Positions 1 to 6,758 of a stretch of 10,238 nucleotides of DNA are shown here, one piece after another. The position numbers were made by a program, and so were the translations under genes. Below the pieces are notes generated by a model. The model did no database searches, was not told where the DNA came from, and saw nothing but the letters and a program-made list of their open reading frames with translations. How positions within the stretch are numbered: the stretch's first letter is position 1; each line of letters starts with the position of its first letter. The DNA is from VXYL01 sp047518105 (lineage in GTDB: Bacteria > Pseudomonadota > Gammaproteobacteria > Pseudomonadales > Azotimanducaceae), in assembly GCA_047518105.1 (NCBI GenBank), contig JAKZRQ010000242.1, forward strand, positions 1 to 10,238, given 5' to 3'.

Positions 1-36
1 GGGGCAAGGACGAAAGGGCCGCAATGCCTGCGACTA

Positions 37-126
37 GGCGCGCTGCATATGGCAGCGGCGCGCCCTGACGGGCGCGATCGAGAATGCGCGCCCTGTGGGC
101 GCGTTTGAGAATGCTTGCGCATTCTC
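37..126. repeat. Cluster of GC-rich hairpins (REP-like block)
   Basis: Four inverted repeats follow one another. GGCGCGC-TGC at 37-46 pairs with GCA at 52-54 and GCGCGCC at 58-64, with a small bulge. CGCGCCC at 59-65 pairs with GGGCGCG at 70-76 across a TGAC loop. CGCGCCC at 87-93 pairs with GGGCGCG at 97-103 across a TGT loop. GAGAATGC at 107-114 pairs with GCATTCTC at 119-126 across TTGC. The second and third stems belong to a direct repeat of about 27 bp (58-85 and 86-112), each stem being followed by GAGAAT. Nothing in the block looks coding. It lies 3' of the leftward hydrolase gene, so it could stop transcription, although no T-run is present. A REP/BIME-like dispersed element is the other reading. 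Confidence 0.6.
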
Positions 127-173
127 CCGGCCTCGTTCGAAATGCAATCCGAGTGTCAGCATTCGGCGCGCTC
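102..173 (+). repeat. Diverged copy of the 91-bp repeat family
   Basis: Positions 135-173 align with the end of the third array unit (9068-9106). Both begin GTTCG, and both have TGCAA, CC, AGTG, CATTCGG and GCGCTC in the same order, with CATTCGG 25 bases after the start of GTTCG in each. Roughly three quarters of about 40 positions agree by eye. Upstream, CGTT..AGA..GCT..GC..CCGG is shared more loosely with the start of the unit. In the array the 5' part of each unit carries a small CTCG/CGAG stem. Here the corresponding place is taken by the CGCGCCC/GGGCGCG stem, so the fold may be kept where the sequence is not. Copies 8.7 kb apart indicate a dispersed repeat family. Confidence 0.5.
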
Positions 174-252
174 GCGAGCGGTAGTCGCATGGGCAGAAGG
201 TCCCCTGGTGGCCGGAGCGGGTTGAGCGTCGGACGGCAACGCGTCACATACG

Positions 253-1413
253 TTAACAGACAACCCGGGCAACGTGATTGGAGATGCTTACGCCTCGACG
301 TCCAAGGCGCATTGGATTGCGGTCGTGGCCGTTGGTGCAGTAGCCGATGGAGATGCCGGTCTCCGGGTCGCCCCAGGCGATCTGTCCGCCGGCGCCGCCA
401 TGGCCGAACGCCAACGCTGAATTGTCGTGGCCGAAGCCGCGGAAGTTGCGGTGGGTCTCGCCGGCCACCACGATGCCGAGTGCGCGATTGACCGGTACGC
501 CGGAAAGTGGATCGCGAAGGTCCCCGGAACGTACCACGCGTGCCATTCGCAGCGTGTCTTCCTTCCACACCCGCCGTCGCCCGAGGCTGCCACCGTGCAG
601 CAGCGCCTGGTAGAAGAGGGCTAGTTCCGCCGCCGTCATGATGCCGCCGCCACCGGGCACGGGAACGGCCCGGATTGCCGCGCGGTTGAAGCTCAGGAGG
701 GCATCCTCGGTCACCTCGGTCACTGGCGGCTCCGGCAGGCCGAGGCGCACATAGTCCTCGCTCGTCATCGGGTCGCCGCAGTGGATGATCTCGGCTACGC
801 GAGGGTTTTCGGCAGTTGGCAGGCCGAGATGGAGGTCCGGCAATCCCAAGGGGTCGGCGATCTCGGTGCGTACGAATTCAGTGAAGTCACGCCCGGTTCG
901 TCGTTCGATGATCTCGGCGACAACCCACATGCTCGACGACGGGTGGTACTCGAATCGCGAGCCGGGCGCCCAGTTGAGCCGCCACGTGGCGAAACGTTCG
1001 AGCCGCCGGTCGCGGTCCAGCCAATCCGTGGGACGGAAGGGCGCGTGGGGGAACCCGGCGCTGTGCAGGAACAACTGCTCCACGGTAATCACGTCCTTGC
1101 CGTTGGTGCGGAACTCGGGAACGATGTCCGCCACGCGTTCGTCGACGGACAGATTGCCCGCCTCGATGACAAGCCAGGCGGCAGCCGAGGTGATCGCCTT
1201 GGTGGACGAGAACACGCAGTACAAGGTCTCGTTGGTGGCGTTGCCGAAGGTCTCGAAGAGCGCGAGCCGGCCTTCCCGCGCAACGGCGATCTGCGCCGAC
1301 GGCAGCAGGCCTTCGTCGACCTCGCGACCCACGCGCTCGACGACGGCAGAGAGCTTCTCGGCGTCGATGCCGACGGATTCCGGCGAAGCGGCGATGAAAT
1401 CGGAATTCGGCAC
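253..1413 (-). CDS. Serine hydrolase, beta-lactamase/EstB (class C-like) family
   Basis: The 386-residue protein has the fold signature of penicillin-binding-protein-like serine hydrolases (esterases, D-aminopeptidases, class C beta-lactamase relatives). The SxxK box is SSTK at about residues 69-72, with Ser69 the predicted nucleophile and Lys72 the base. Tyr156 in FEYHPSS stands at the YxN position but is followed by His-Pro, as in many esterase-type members. A C-terminal HGG in GHGGAGGQ near residue 345 replaces the KTG box. This pattern favours an esterase or lipid/acyl hydrolase over a true beta-lactamase. No signal peptide is evident, so a cytoplasmic location is likely. The start is GTG at 1413, chosen because GGAG lies seven bases upstream; no better ATG precedes it. 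An inverted repeat overlaps that ribosome site. The natural substrate cannot be read from sequence. Confidence 0.88.
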   Translation of the reverse strand: MPNSDFIAASPESVGIDAEKLSAVVERVGREVDEGLLPSAQIAVAREGRLALFETFGNATNETLYCVFSSTKAITSAAAWLVIEAGNLSVDERVADIVPEFRTNGKDVITVEQLFLHSAGFPHAPFRPTDWLDRDRRLERFATWRLNWAPGSRFEYHPSSSMWVVAEIIERRTGRDFTEFVRTEIADPLGLPDLHLGLPTAENPRVAEIIHCGDPMTSEDYVRLGLPEPPVTEVTEDALLSFNRAAIRAVPVPGGGGIMTAAELALFYQALLHGGSLGRRRVWKEDTLRMARVVRSGDLRDPLSGVPVNRALGIVVAGETHRNFRGFGHDNSALAFGHGGAGGQIAWGDPETGISIGYCTNGHDRNPMRLGRRGVSISNHVARVVC

Positions 1414-1422
1414 TTGTATTCT

Positions 1423-1464
1423 CCAACGTCGAGTGACGATTCGGCGAGTCTCCCTCGACGTTGG
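1423..1464 (-). promoter_or_regulatory. Inverted repeat over the ribosome site of the serine hydrolase
   Basis: CCAACGTCGAG at 1423-1433 is a perfect inverted match to CTCGACGTTGG at 1454-1464. The arms are 11 bp, the spacer is 20 bases, and the centres are 31 bp apart, about three helical turns. The GTG start on the minus strand is 10 bases away at 1413. Two G residues of its Shine-Dalgarno GGAG (1421-1424) are inside the stem. The element may be a repressor operator on DNA, or an RNA hairpin that hides the ribosome site. Sequence cannot separate these. Confidence 0.5.
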
Positions 1465-1590
1465 GGAGACGCAGGCACTTTAGCCAAGTTCTCGGATCGC
1501 CGTCACCAGGTTCGGGTGGCGAACCCGATCGAACGCAATGGGCGCTCGCCGTGAGGGCATGCGCCGTGGTGGTCGCGGGACTTGCCGCGA

Positions 1591-1810
1591 TGGCACCAAG
1601 CCGACAAACTCCCAACTGTTTGGCAGGAAGGCTGGTTCCTTGGTTCGAGTGCGGGCATCAACCTGTATGCTGCGGCACAAGTGGCGAAGAAACTCGGACC
1701 CGGCCATGTGGTGGTCACGATGCTGTGCGGCTGTGCGATAGTGGTGCCAAGTATCAGTCCGGCTGTTCAATCGCGCTTGGCTCGCCGAGCGGGGGCTGTG
1801 GCCGGATTGA
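1591..1810 (+). pseudogene. Cysteine synthase-type PLP enzyme, C-terminal remnant
   Basis: Reading rightward, EGWFLGSSAGIN followed by AAAQVAKKLGPGHVVVTMLC is the C-terminal signature of the cysteine synthase/cystathionine beta-synthase family, where EGLFxGxSSGxN and GPGxxIVTxLCDSG are conserved. At 1722-1737 the 8-bp unit GCTGTGCG occurs twice in tandem. This moves the frame, and LCDSGAKYQS continues in the next one. A missing C near 1758-1760 moves it again, to RLFNRAWLAERGLWPD and TGA at 1808-1810. The whole C-terminal tail is thus recovered across three frames. Nothing recognisable of the family is found upstream of about 1591, so most of the catalytic domain, including the PLP lysine, is gone. 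The stop overlaps the AAGGAG of nfeD, suggesting that the intact gene was once co-transcribed with nfeD. The remnant is non-functional. Confidence 0.82.
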
Positions 1811-1815
1811 AGGAG
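1810..1815 (+). promoter_or_regulatory. Ribosome binding site of nfeD
   Basis: AAGGAG lies six bases before the ATG at 1822. It selects this start over the long in-frame upstream extension, which is the decayed cysteine synthase reading. Its first A is the last base of the remnant's TGA. Confidence 0.8.
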
Positions 1816-1821
1816 CAAGTC

Positions 1822-3219
1822 ATGTCCTTGCGATCGATGGTGAAGTTGGTCTTTGTCCTGTGCTTTCTGGCCGGGGGCTGGCAGGCCGGGGCGTCGGACG
1901 TCTGGGTCGTGGAACTCGAGGGGGCGATTGGCCCCGCATCCTCCGACTACTTCATCCGCGCGCTCGACCGGGCGGGCGAGGCGGACATCGACCTCGTCGT
2001 GTTGCGTCTGGACACGCCGGGCGGGCTAGACAAGTCCATGCGCGACATGATCAAGGCGATTCTCGCTTCCCGAGTTCCGGTGGCGACGTACGTCGCGCCG
2101 AGTGGCTCCCGGGCCGCCAGCGCCGGGACCTACATCATGTATGCCAGCCACATCGCCGCCATGGCGCCGGCCACCAATATCGGCTCGTCGACACCGGTCA
2201 ACCTCGGTGGCGAAGGATTGCCGTTGCCGATTCCCAGGGCACCGGGCACGCCGGACACGCGCCCGAAGACAGGCGAGGAAAACGACGAAGGCGACGGGGA
2301 AGCTGGCGCAGCCGAGGAACAACCCAAAGGGTCCGCCATGGATCGGAAAGTCATCAACGATGCGGTGGCGTACATCAAGGGGCTGGCCGAGTTGCGCGGT
2401 CGCAATGCAGAGTGGGCGGAGGCGACGGTGCGCGAAGCGGCCAATCTCACCGCGACCGAAGCGCTGGAGATGAATGTCGTCGACCTTGTCGCCGAGGATC
2501 TACCGGCGCTTCTCGCCGCCATCGACGGCCGGACGGTGAATGCCGGCGGATTGGACGTGACCATTGCCAGCCACAACCCCAACGTCGAGACCATCGAACC
2601 GGATTGGCGCTACGAAGTGCTCGGCATCATCACCGATCCCAATGTCGCCCTGTTCCTGCTCATGATCGGCTTCTACGGGCTCATTCTGGAGTTCTACAGC
2701 CCCGGCATCGGCATCGGTGCGGTGACGGGCATCATCTGTCTGCTGCTCGGTGCCTTCGCGCTGCAGATGCTGCCAATCAACTACGCGGGGTTGGCGTTGA
2801 TCGTGGTGGGCATCGCGCTACTGGCGGCCGAGGCGTTTACGCCGAGTTTCGGCGTATTCGGCACGGGCGGCGTGATTGCCTTCGTGTTCGGCGCGATCAT
2901 CCTGATGGATACGGACCTGCCCGCCTACCAGATCTCGAAACCGGTCATCGCGGCGACCGCCGTGTTGTCGGTGGGCATGGTGGTATTTTTGTTAGGTGCC
3001 GCCGTGCGCGCACGGCGGGCGAAGTCCGCCGCGGGCAAGGAGAGCATGATCGGCGCCCGCGCCCGGGTCGTCGAGGAATTCCAGGGCGAGGGGCGGGTGC
3101 GCGCGTTCGGCGAAGTCTGGCAAGCCGAGGGCGACCGGGATGTGGTGTTTGAGAAGGGCGGCCGGGTCACCATCACCGCTGTCGACGGATTGACAGTGCA
3201 CGTCGAGAAACAGAGTTGA
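1822..3219 (+). CDS. nfeD: NfeD-type membrane serine protease (long form, NfeD1b-like)
   Basis: The 465-residue protein begins with a Sec signal or anchor (residues 1-24, ending QAGA). A ClpP/crotonase-fold protease domain follows (about 26-240) with DTPGG at 64-68. The predicted nucleophile is Ser100 in SRAASAGTYI, and the predicted general base is Lys176 in DRKVINDAVAYIK, matching the Ser-Lys dyad known from the archaeal homologue PH1510. The two are separated by an acidic Gly/Glu-rich insert (about 150-170). Four or five hydrophobic helices span about 265-395, and a C-terminal NfeD OB-fold runs from about 408 (MIGARARVVEEF to VHVEKQ). The family is known to cleave the C-terminal region of stomatin-like proteins. 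The slipin gene follows after 13 bases with its ribosome site on this stop codon, so they form an operon. Function is inferred from family and context. Confidence 0.93.
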   Translation: MSLRSMVKLVFVLCFLAGGWQAGASDVWVVELEGAIGPASSDYFIRALDRAGEADIDLVVLRLDTPGGLDKSMRDMIKAILASRVPVATYVAPSGSRAASAGTYIMYASHIAAMAPATNIGSSTPVNLGGEGLPLPIPRAPGTPDTRPKTGEENDEGDGEAGAAEEQPKGSAMDRKVINDAVAYIKGLAELRGRNAEWAEATVREAANLTATEALEMNVVDLVAEDLPALLAAIDGRTVNAGGLDVTIASHNPNVETIEPDWRYEVLGIITDPNVALFLLMIGFYGLILEFYSPGIGIGAVTGIICLLLGAFALQMLPINYAGLALIVVGIALLAAEAFTPSFGVFGTGGVIAFVFGAIILMDTDLPAYQISKPVIAATAVLSVGMVVFLLGAAVRARRAKSAAGKESMIGARARVVEEFQGEGRVRAFGEVWQAEGDRDVVFEKGGRVTITAVDGLTVHVEKQS

Positions 3220-3224
3220 AGGAG
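3219..3224 (+). promoter_or_regulatory. Ribosome binding site of the slipin gene
   Basis: AAGGAG begins on the last base of the nfeD TGA and lies eight bases before the ATG at 3233. The overlap points to translational coupling of the two genes. Confidence 0.75.
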
Positions 3225-3232
3225 AACCGACT

Positions 3233-3988
3233 ATGACTATCTTGTTGGCTATCGTCATCGTGGCCGTTCTGGTGGTCCTCGCCAGCGCGTTCCGCGTCCT
3301 GCGCGAGTACGAAAGGGCTGTTGTCTTCCTGCTTGGCCGATTCCAAAGGGTCAAGGGCCCCGGGCTCATCATCATCGTTCCCATCATCCAATCGATGGTG
3401 CGCGTTGACCTCCGGACCATCGTCATGGATGTTCCCTCCCAGGATCTGATCACCCGCGACAACGTCTCGGTGAAGGTCAACGCAGTGCTGTATTTCAAGG
3501 TTCTCGATCCCGACCACGCCGTGCTCAACGTCGAGAACTACATCGAGGCGGTCGGCCAGTTGGCGCAGACCACGTTGCGGTCGGTGCTCGGCCAGCACGA
3601 ACTCGACGAGCTGCTCGCGGAGCGGGAACGCCTGAACAGCAACATCCAGACCATTCTCGACCAGCAGACCGACCAGTGGGGCGTCAAGGTGGCCAGCGTG
3701 GAGATCAAGCACGTCGATATCGACGAGAGCATGATTCGCGCAATCGCCAAGCAGGCGGAGGCGGAGCGCGAACGACGCGCCAAGGTCATCCACGCGGACG
3801 GCGAGTTCGAGGCGGCCGGGCGCTTGGTGGAAGCTGCGTCTCTGATGGCCAGCGAGTCGGGATCGATGCAGTTGCGCTACCTGCAGACGCTGACCGAGAT
3901 CGCCGGCGAGAAGTCCTCGACCATCGTCTTTCCGCTGCCCATGAACCTGATGGAGTCGGTGACCCGCTTGTTGGCGGGTGGGAAATGA
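3233..3988 (+). CDS. Slipin, SPFH/stomatin-like membrane protein
   Basis: The 251-residue protein has an N-terminal membrane segment (ILLAIVIVAVLVVLASAF, about 3-20). The SPFH/Band 7 domain starts at LREYERAVVFLLGRF, continues through GPGLIIIVPII and DVPSQDLITRDNVSVKVNAVLYFKV, and reaches about residue 175. An alpha-helical stretch rich in Glu, Arg and Ala follows (AIAKQAEAERERRAKVI), then a short hydrophobic tail (STIVFPLPMNLMESV). Length and layout are those of bacterial slipins, which oligomerise on the inner membrane and organise it. The partner is the NfeD protease encoded just upstream; the STIVFPLPMN tail resembles the C-terminal hydrophobic region that NfeD proteases cut in the archaeal system. 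No defects are seen. The assignment is secure, the physiological role less so. Confidence 0.94.
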   Translation: MTILLAIVIVAVLVVLASAFRVLREYERAVVFLLGRFQRVKGPGLIIIVPIIQSMVRVDLRTIVMDVPSQDLITRDNVSVKVNAVLYFKVLDPDHAVLNVENYIEAVGQLAQTTLRSVLGQHELDELLAERERLNSNIQTILDQQTDQWGVKVASVEIKHVDIDESMIRAIAKQAEAERERRAKVIHADGEFEAAGRLVEAASLMASESGSMQLRYLQTLTEIAGEKSSTIVFPLPMNLMESVTRLLAGGK

Positions 3989-3995
3989 TGGCGGG

Positions 3996-4017
3996 GGTGG
4001 GTCAACCTGATCCATCC
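3996..4017. terminator. Weak hairpin between convergent genes
   Basis: GGTGGGTC (3996-4003) can pair with GATCCATCC (4009-4017) across AACCT, with one bulge and one G-U pair. It lies in the 42-base gap between the converging slipin and SMP-30 genes, a natural place for a two-way terminator. No T-run follows on either strand, so it is a weak candidate. Confidence 0.25.
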
Positions 4018-4030
4018 TGGCGACGCTCGA

Positions 4031-4900
4031 CTACTGCGACAAGGAGTGCACGCTTGGGATCCGAACTCGGGCGAGGGATACCGACAGTCCGGGCGTGGGT
4101 ACCGGCAATCGGTACACTGCCCCTTCGCGGTCGCCATCGACGCCATCGGATCCGGTGACCACATAGAGATCCTTCAGGTCGTCACCGCCGAAGCAGACGC
4201 TTGTACACATGGGCATGGGGACCGCGATGCGTTCGCGCAGAGTGCCGTCCGGTTCGAAAACGGCGACGCAGCCGTCGCCGGCCACCGCGATCCAGACCGC
4301 GCCGTCGACCGACACCGCCAGTCCATCGGGAGCGCCGTTCTCAAGACTTGCGAACGGTTGCTTCGGTCCGAGGTCGCCGTTTGGCGCGACGGCGTACCGG
4401 TACACCGTCTGTCGCCTTGAATCCGAGTGGTAGAGCGTCTTGGCGTCCGGCGAGAAGCCGAGACCGTTGGTCAGCAACACGTCCTCGGCGACGACCCGGG
4501 CGGACCCGTCCAAGTCGATCAGGTAGAGATCGCCGGCAATCTGCTCGCCCTCCTCGAACACCGGACTGCCAAGCGAGCCGGCATAGACGCGGCCGGCGGC
4601 GTCGGTAGTCAAATCGTTGTAGCCGAGATTGCCGTTCTCGGTATCGTGGTCGAGAAGGACCACCGTGTCGGCGCCGGTGAAGCTCTTGAATGCGATGTTG
4701 CGCCCGCCGACCACGAGGCCGTTGTCGGCGTGCAATGCCATGCCGCCGATGCCGCGTCGGTACGGGAAGACAGTGGTCACGGCACCGTCCGCGGCGAGGC
4801 CGTAGACGCCCCCGCCGTGCACGTCGCTGAACATCAACCCCGCGCCGGGAACCCACACCGGTCCCTCGATGAGGCCGTATCCGGATGCCAGAATTTCCAT
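4031..4900 (-). CDS. SMP-30/gluconolactonase/LRE family protein
   Basis: The 289-residue protein has the six-bladed propeller signature of SMP-30 lactonases. The expected divalent-metal ligands are present: Glu12 in IEGPVW, Asn145 in TNGLGFSPD and Asp192 in APDGLAV. Asn95 in YNDLTTD is the usual substrate-contact position. Such enzymes hydrolyse sugar lactones (gluconolactone type) or other lactones, in the cytoplasm or periplasm. No signal peptide is visible, so a cytoplasmic location is likely. The open frame extends to 5140 but overlaps the upstream gene. ATG at 4900 is chosen because GGAG (4907-4910) lies six bases upstream and the family usually begins just before the EGPxW motif. It follows the zinc-ribbon gene by 34 bases on the same strand, probably in one transcript. 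The exact substrate is unknown. Confidence 0.9.
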   Translation of the reverse strand: MEILASGYGLIEGPVWVPGAGLMFSDVHGGGVYGLAADGAVTTVFPYRRGIGGMALHADNGLVVGGRNIAFKSFTGADTVVLLDHDTENGNLGYNDLTTDAAGRVYAGSLGSPVFEEGEQIAGDLYLIDLDGSARVVAEDVLLTNGLGFSPDAKTLYHSDSRRQTVYRYAVAPNGDLGPKQPFASLENGAPDGLAVSVDGAVWIAVAGDGCVAVFEPDGTLRERIAVPMPMCTSVCFGGDDLKDLYVVTGSDGVDGDREGAVYRLPVPTPGLSVSLARVRIPSVHSLSQ

Positions 4901-4934
4901 GCCGATCTCCGCCAACTTGGTCAGGCCGCTTGCT

Positions 4935-6074
4935 TCAGTCGTCAAGGTACTCGATGTTGCGCAGCAGGTTGTAGACGAACCAGCCGTCGCCGAGCCGGAA
5001 GGTCTCCGGTGTGGCACGGGCGGTATCGCGCATGATGCCGAAGCCGTCCGAGTACGGTTCGATGGAGACCATGCGGTCGTGCCGTACACGGAAGCTCTTG
5101 GCCGTGCCCGTGAAATAGATGTGGCGCGTGGTGACGCCAAGCAAACCCGTGTCCACGTGCAGCGTCTCCTCGGTCTCCACCGGACGTCCCTTGAAGCCGC
5201 CGGTACGGAAATAGACGCCCCTGGCGACGCGGATGCTCACCCCTGCGCTTTTGCCGCGGAACTCGCGACGCGTCCGTACGGTGCTGTAGTCCACGTTGGA
5301 AAACACCCAGATGAGCGTTTCGGACTTCTGCAGTCGGAACGGCACGCTGCGCGGGTCAAAGCCGCCGCGATGGGGAACGATGCCGTTGGTGAGGTCGCGC
5401 AGCACGGCGGCCTTGACCATTCGCGTCCAAGCCCCGCGGCTGTCGAGGTCTTTCTCGCCGAGGCCGAAGTGGCTGCTGACGGCGGCAACGGCCTTCTCTT
5501 CTGCCTCGGTCAGCAACTCGTCCTCGAGAACCCGCTCCACCTCGGTTTCGAGGCAGTGAACGAGAACCTCACGCAGATCGTTCCTGTCCAGGTCGGCATT
5601 CCGGGCGGCCGACGCGATGTCGGTCTCGATCGCATCGAGGGTGCGGTTCGTCTCTTTGGAATCGAGCATGGCTTCGCTCAACAGTGTTCTGATTCGTTGC
5701 TCGGCTTCGGCGGCTCGCCGTTGCCGCACGCCCGCCCAAAGGCCTTGTGCGTCCACTTGCCGACGACTCGTTCCGAACGCCTTGAGGATCGCGTCCAAAC
5801 GCTCTTCTTCGGCGTTGTCGACACCGTCCGCTTTCAGGTGCGCCTCGATGCAACTCGCCCACGCTTGTTCGATCGCCTGGTTGAAGTGTTCGTTGCGCAC
5901 GCGGTGCCGGTCGGCCAACGCTTTGATCGTCGAAGCGACTTCGTCAGTGGCCAATGCGGCGTCGGCCACGGTTGCGGCGATTGCCCTCGCCCCCTCGTCG
6001 CATGACGCTTGGCATTCCCGGTGGCGTCGTCGCAGGAAACCGGCCGGTTGGCCACAGTAGGTGCACAGTCCCAT
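4935..6074 (-). CDS. Zinc-ribbon / TerB-like helical / PH-like three-part protein, unknown function
   Basis: The 379-residue protein has three recognisable parts. Residues 4-21 form a metal-binding knuckle CTYCGQPAGFLRRRHREC, that is C-x2-C-x10-H-x2-C. A long charged helical middle follows (about 40-250), in which NAEEERLDAILKAFG and LLTEAEEKAVAAVSSHFG look like two repeats of the kind seen in TerB-type acidic helical domains. The C-terminus (about 270-379) is beta-rich with RGVYFRTG, TRHIYFTG, RHDRMVSIEPYSDGFGI and a final helix, resembling small bacterial PH-like/GRAM-like domains. There is no signal peptide or membrane segment, so it is cytoplasmic, perhaps membrane-binding through the PH-like part. 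ATG at 6074 starts directly before the knuckle, with a purine-rich GAGGGAACGGGAAA upstream; longer in-frame readings are Arg-rich and non-coding in character. Domain names are pattern-based; the cellular role is not known. Confidence 0.75.
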   Translation of the reverse strand: MGLCTYCGQPAGFLRRRHRECQASCDEGARAIAATVADAALATDEVASTIKALADRHRVRNEHFNQAIEQAWASCIEAHLKADGVDNAEEERLDAILKAFGTSRRQVDAQGLWAGVRQRRAAEAEQRIRTLLSEAMLDSKETNRTLDAIETDIASAARNADLDRNDLREVLVHCLETEVERVLEDELLTEAEEKAVAAVSSHFGLGEKDLDSRGAWTRMVKAAVLRDLTNGIVPHRGGFDPRSVPFRLQKSETLIWVFSNVDYSTVRTRREFRGKSAGVSIRVARGVYFRTGGFKGRPVETEETLHVDTGLLGVTTRHIYFTGTAKSFRVRHDRMVSIEPYSDGFGIMRDTARATPETFRLGDGWFVYNLLRNIEYLDD

Positions 6075-6243
6075 CTCGCGTTTCCCGTTCCCTCTGCAAG
6101 ACCGTTTGTGCCGGAAGGCTACGCGGTGTACGACACAAGAGCGACCTGTAGAGCGGCGCGTCCTTGTCCAGTGTCGAGTTTTGCGATACAAAGCGCGTCC
6201 CGGTGGAGACACAGCGTCTCGCCGCCAAGGAGTCGCCCAATCC
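6075..6243. other. Divergent intergenic region
   Basis: These 169 bases separate the leftward zinc-ribbon gene from the rightward Tat-protein gene and should contain promoters for both. A possible rightward pair is TTGTCC (6164-6169) and GATACA (6185-6190), but the 15-base spacing and weak match make this a poor candidate. No operator-like palindrome stands out. Confidence 0.4.
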
Positions 6244-6753
6244 ATGAGAACCCGTAGAGACCTTCTCGTCGGCATGGCCTTCGCGCCGACCATTCCAATG
6301 CTCGCACGCATCGCGTTCGCAGGCGAAGAAAAAACGGCTATTGCGCCTGATGCACTCTCAAGCTCGCAGTTGGTCTACGTCACGCCGATCAAGAGCGACG
6401 GCGAGGAAAGCCGCTGCAAGGCGGAAATCTGGTTCGCCTACCACGAGGGACATGTGTACGTCGTGACCCCGCCGGATGCCTGGCGGTCGCAAGCCGTGCG
6501 CCGGGGACTGACGAAGGCGCGGCTCTGGGTTGGCGAATTCGGCGTCTGGACAGAGGCCGACGGTGCTTTTCGTCAAGCGCCCGAACTGATGGCCACTGCG
6601 GCCATCGAAACGGACGCCGACATCCAGGCAAGGGTATTGGCTGCGATGGGTGAAAAATATGCCGAGACCGGATGGGGTGCCTGGGGGCAGCGCTTCAAGG
6701 ACGGCTTGACGGACGGTTCGCGGGTGATGATCGGCTACGTTATCGACGCTTGA
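6244..6753 (+). CDS. Tat-exported FMN split-barrel-like (pyridoxamine 5'-phosphate oxidase-type) protein
   Basis: The 169-residue protein begins MRTRRDLLVG: twin arginines at 4-5, then a hydrophobic stretch and an AFA cleavage site near residue 26. This is a Tat signal, used for proteins folded with cofactor before export to the periplasm. The mature part contains LVYVTPIKSDG, AEIWFAYHEGHVYVVTPPDAW, AVRRGLTKARLWVGEFGVW and a C-terminal KYAETGWGAWGQRFKDGLTDGSR. These strand spacings resemble FMN- or F420-binding split beta-barrels of the pyridoxamine-phosphate oxidase class, and Tat export is consistent with a bound flavin. AAGGAG at 6227-6232 lies 11 bases before the ATG, slightly long but the only good site. 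The next gene starts five bases after this stop. A cofactor and substrate cannot be named; a non-catalytic binding protein is possible. Confidence 0.7.
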   Translation: MRTRRDLLVGMAFAPTIPMLARIAFAGEEKTAIAPDALSSSQLVYVTPIKSDGEESRCKAEIWFAYHEGHVYVVTPPDAWRSQAVRRGLTKARLWVGEFGVWTEADGAFRQAPELMATAAIETDADIQARVLAAMGEKYAETGWGAWGQRFKDGLTDGSRVMIGYVIDA

Positions 6754-6758
6754 TCGGT

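Noticed and set aside
84..491. Rightward 135-codon open frame over the hairpin block and the end of the hydrolase gene
   Set aside because: It is Arg/Gly/Ser-rich with no recognisable motif, and most of it lies antisense to the well-supported serine hydrolase. It is a high-GC shadow.
1582..1821. 80-residue N-terminal extension of NfeD
   Set aside because: The extension is the decayed cysteine synthase reading. A signal peptide and AAGGAG at 1822 mark the true nfeD start.
1461..3152. 563-codon rightward frame overlapping nfeD
   Set aside because: Composition is Arg/Gly/His-rich out-of-frame reading of nfeD. Only its short LCDSGAKYQS segment has meaning, as part of the cysteine synthase fossil.
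4901..5140. N-terminal extension of the SMP-30 protein
   Set aside because: It overlaps the 3' end of the zinc-ribbon gene and is Ser/Arg-rich with no family similarity. ATG 4900 has a good ribosome site.
6164..6190. Sigma-70 promoter TTGTCC - 15 bases - GATACA before the Tat-protein gene
   Set aside because: The -10 hexamer matches at only three of six positions and the spacing is short. It is mentioned in the intergenic entry but not called.
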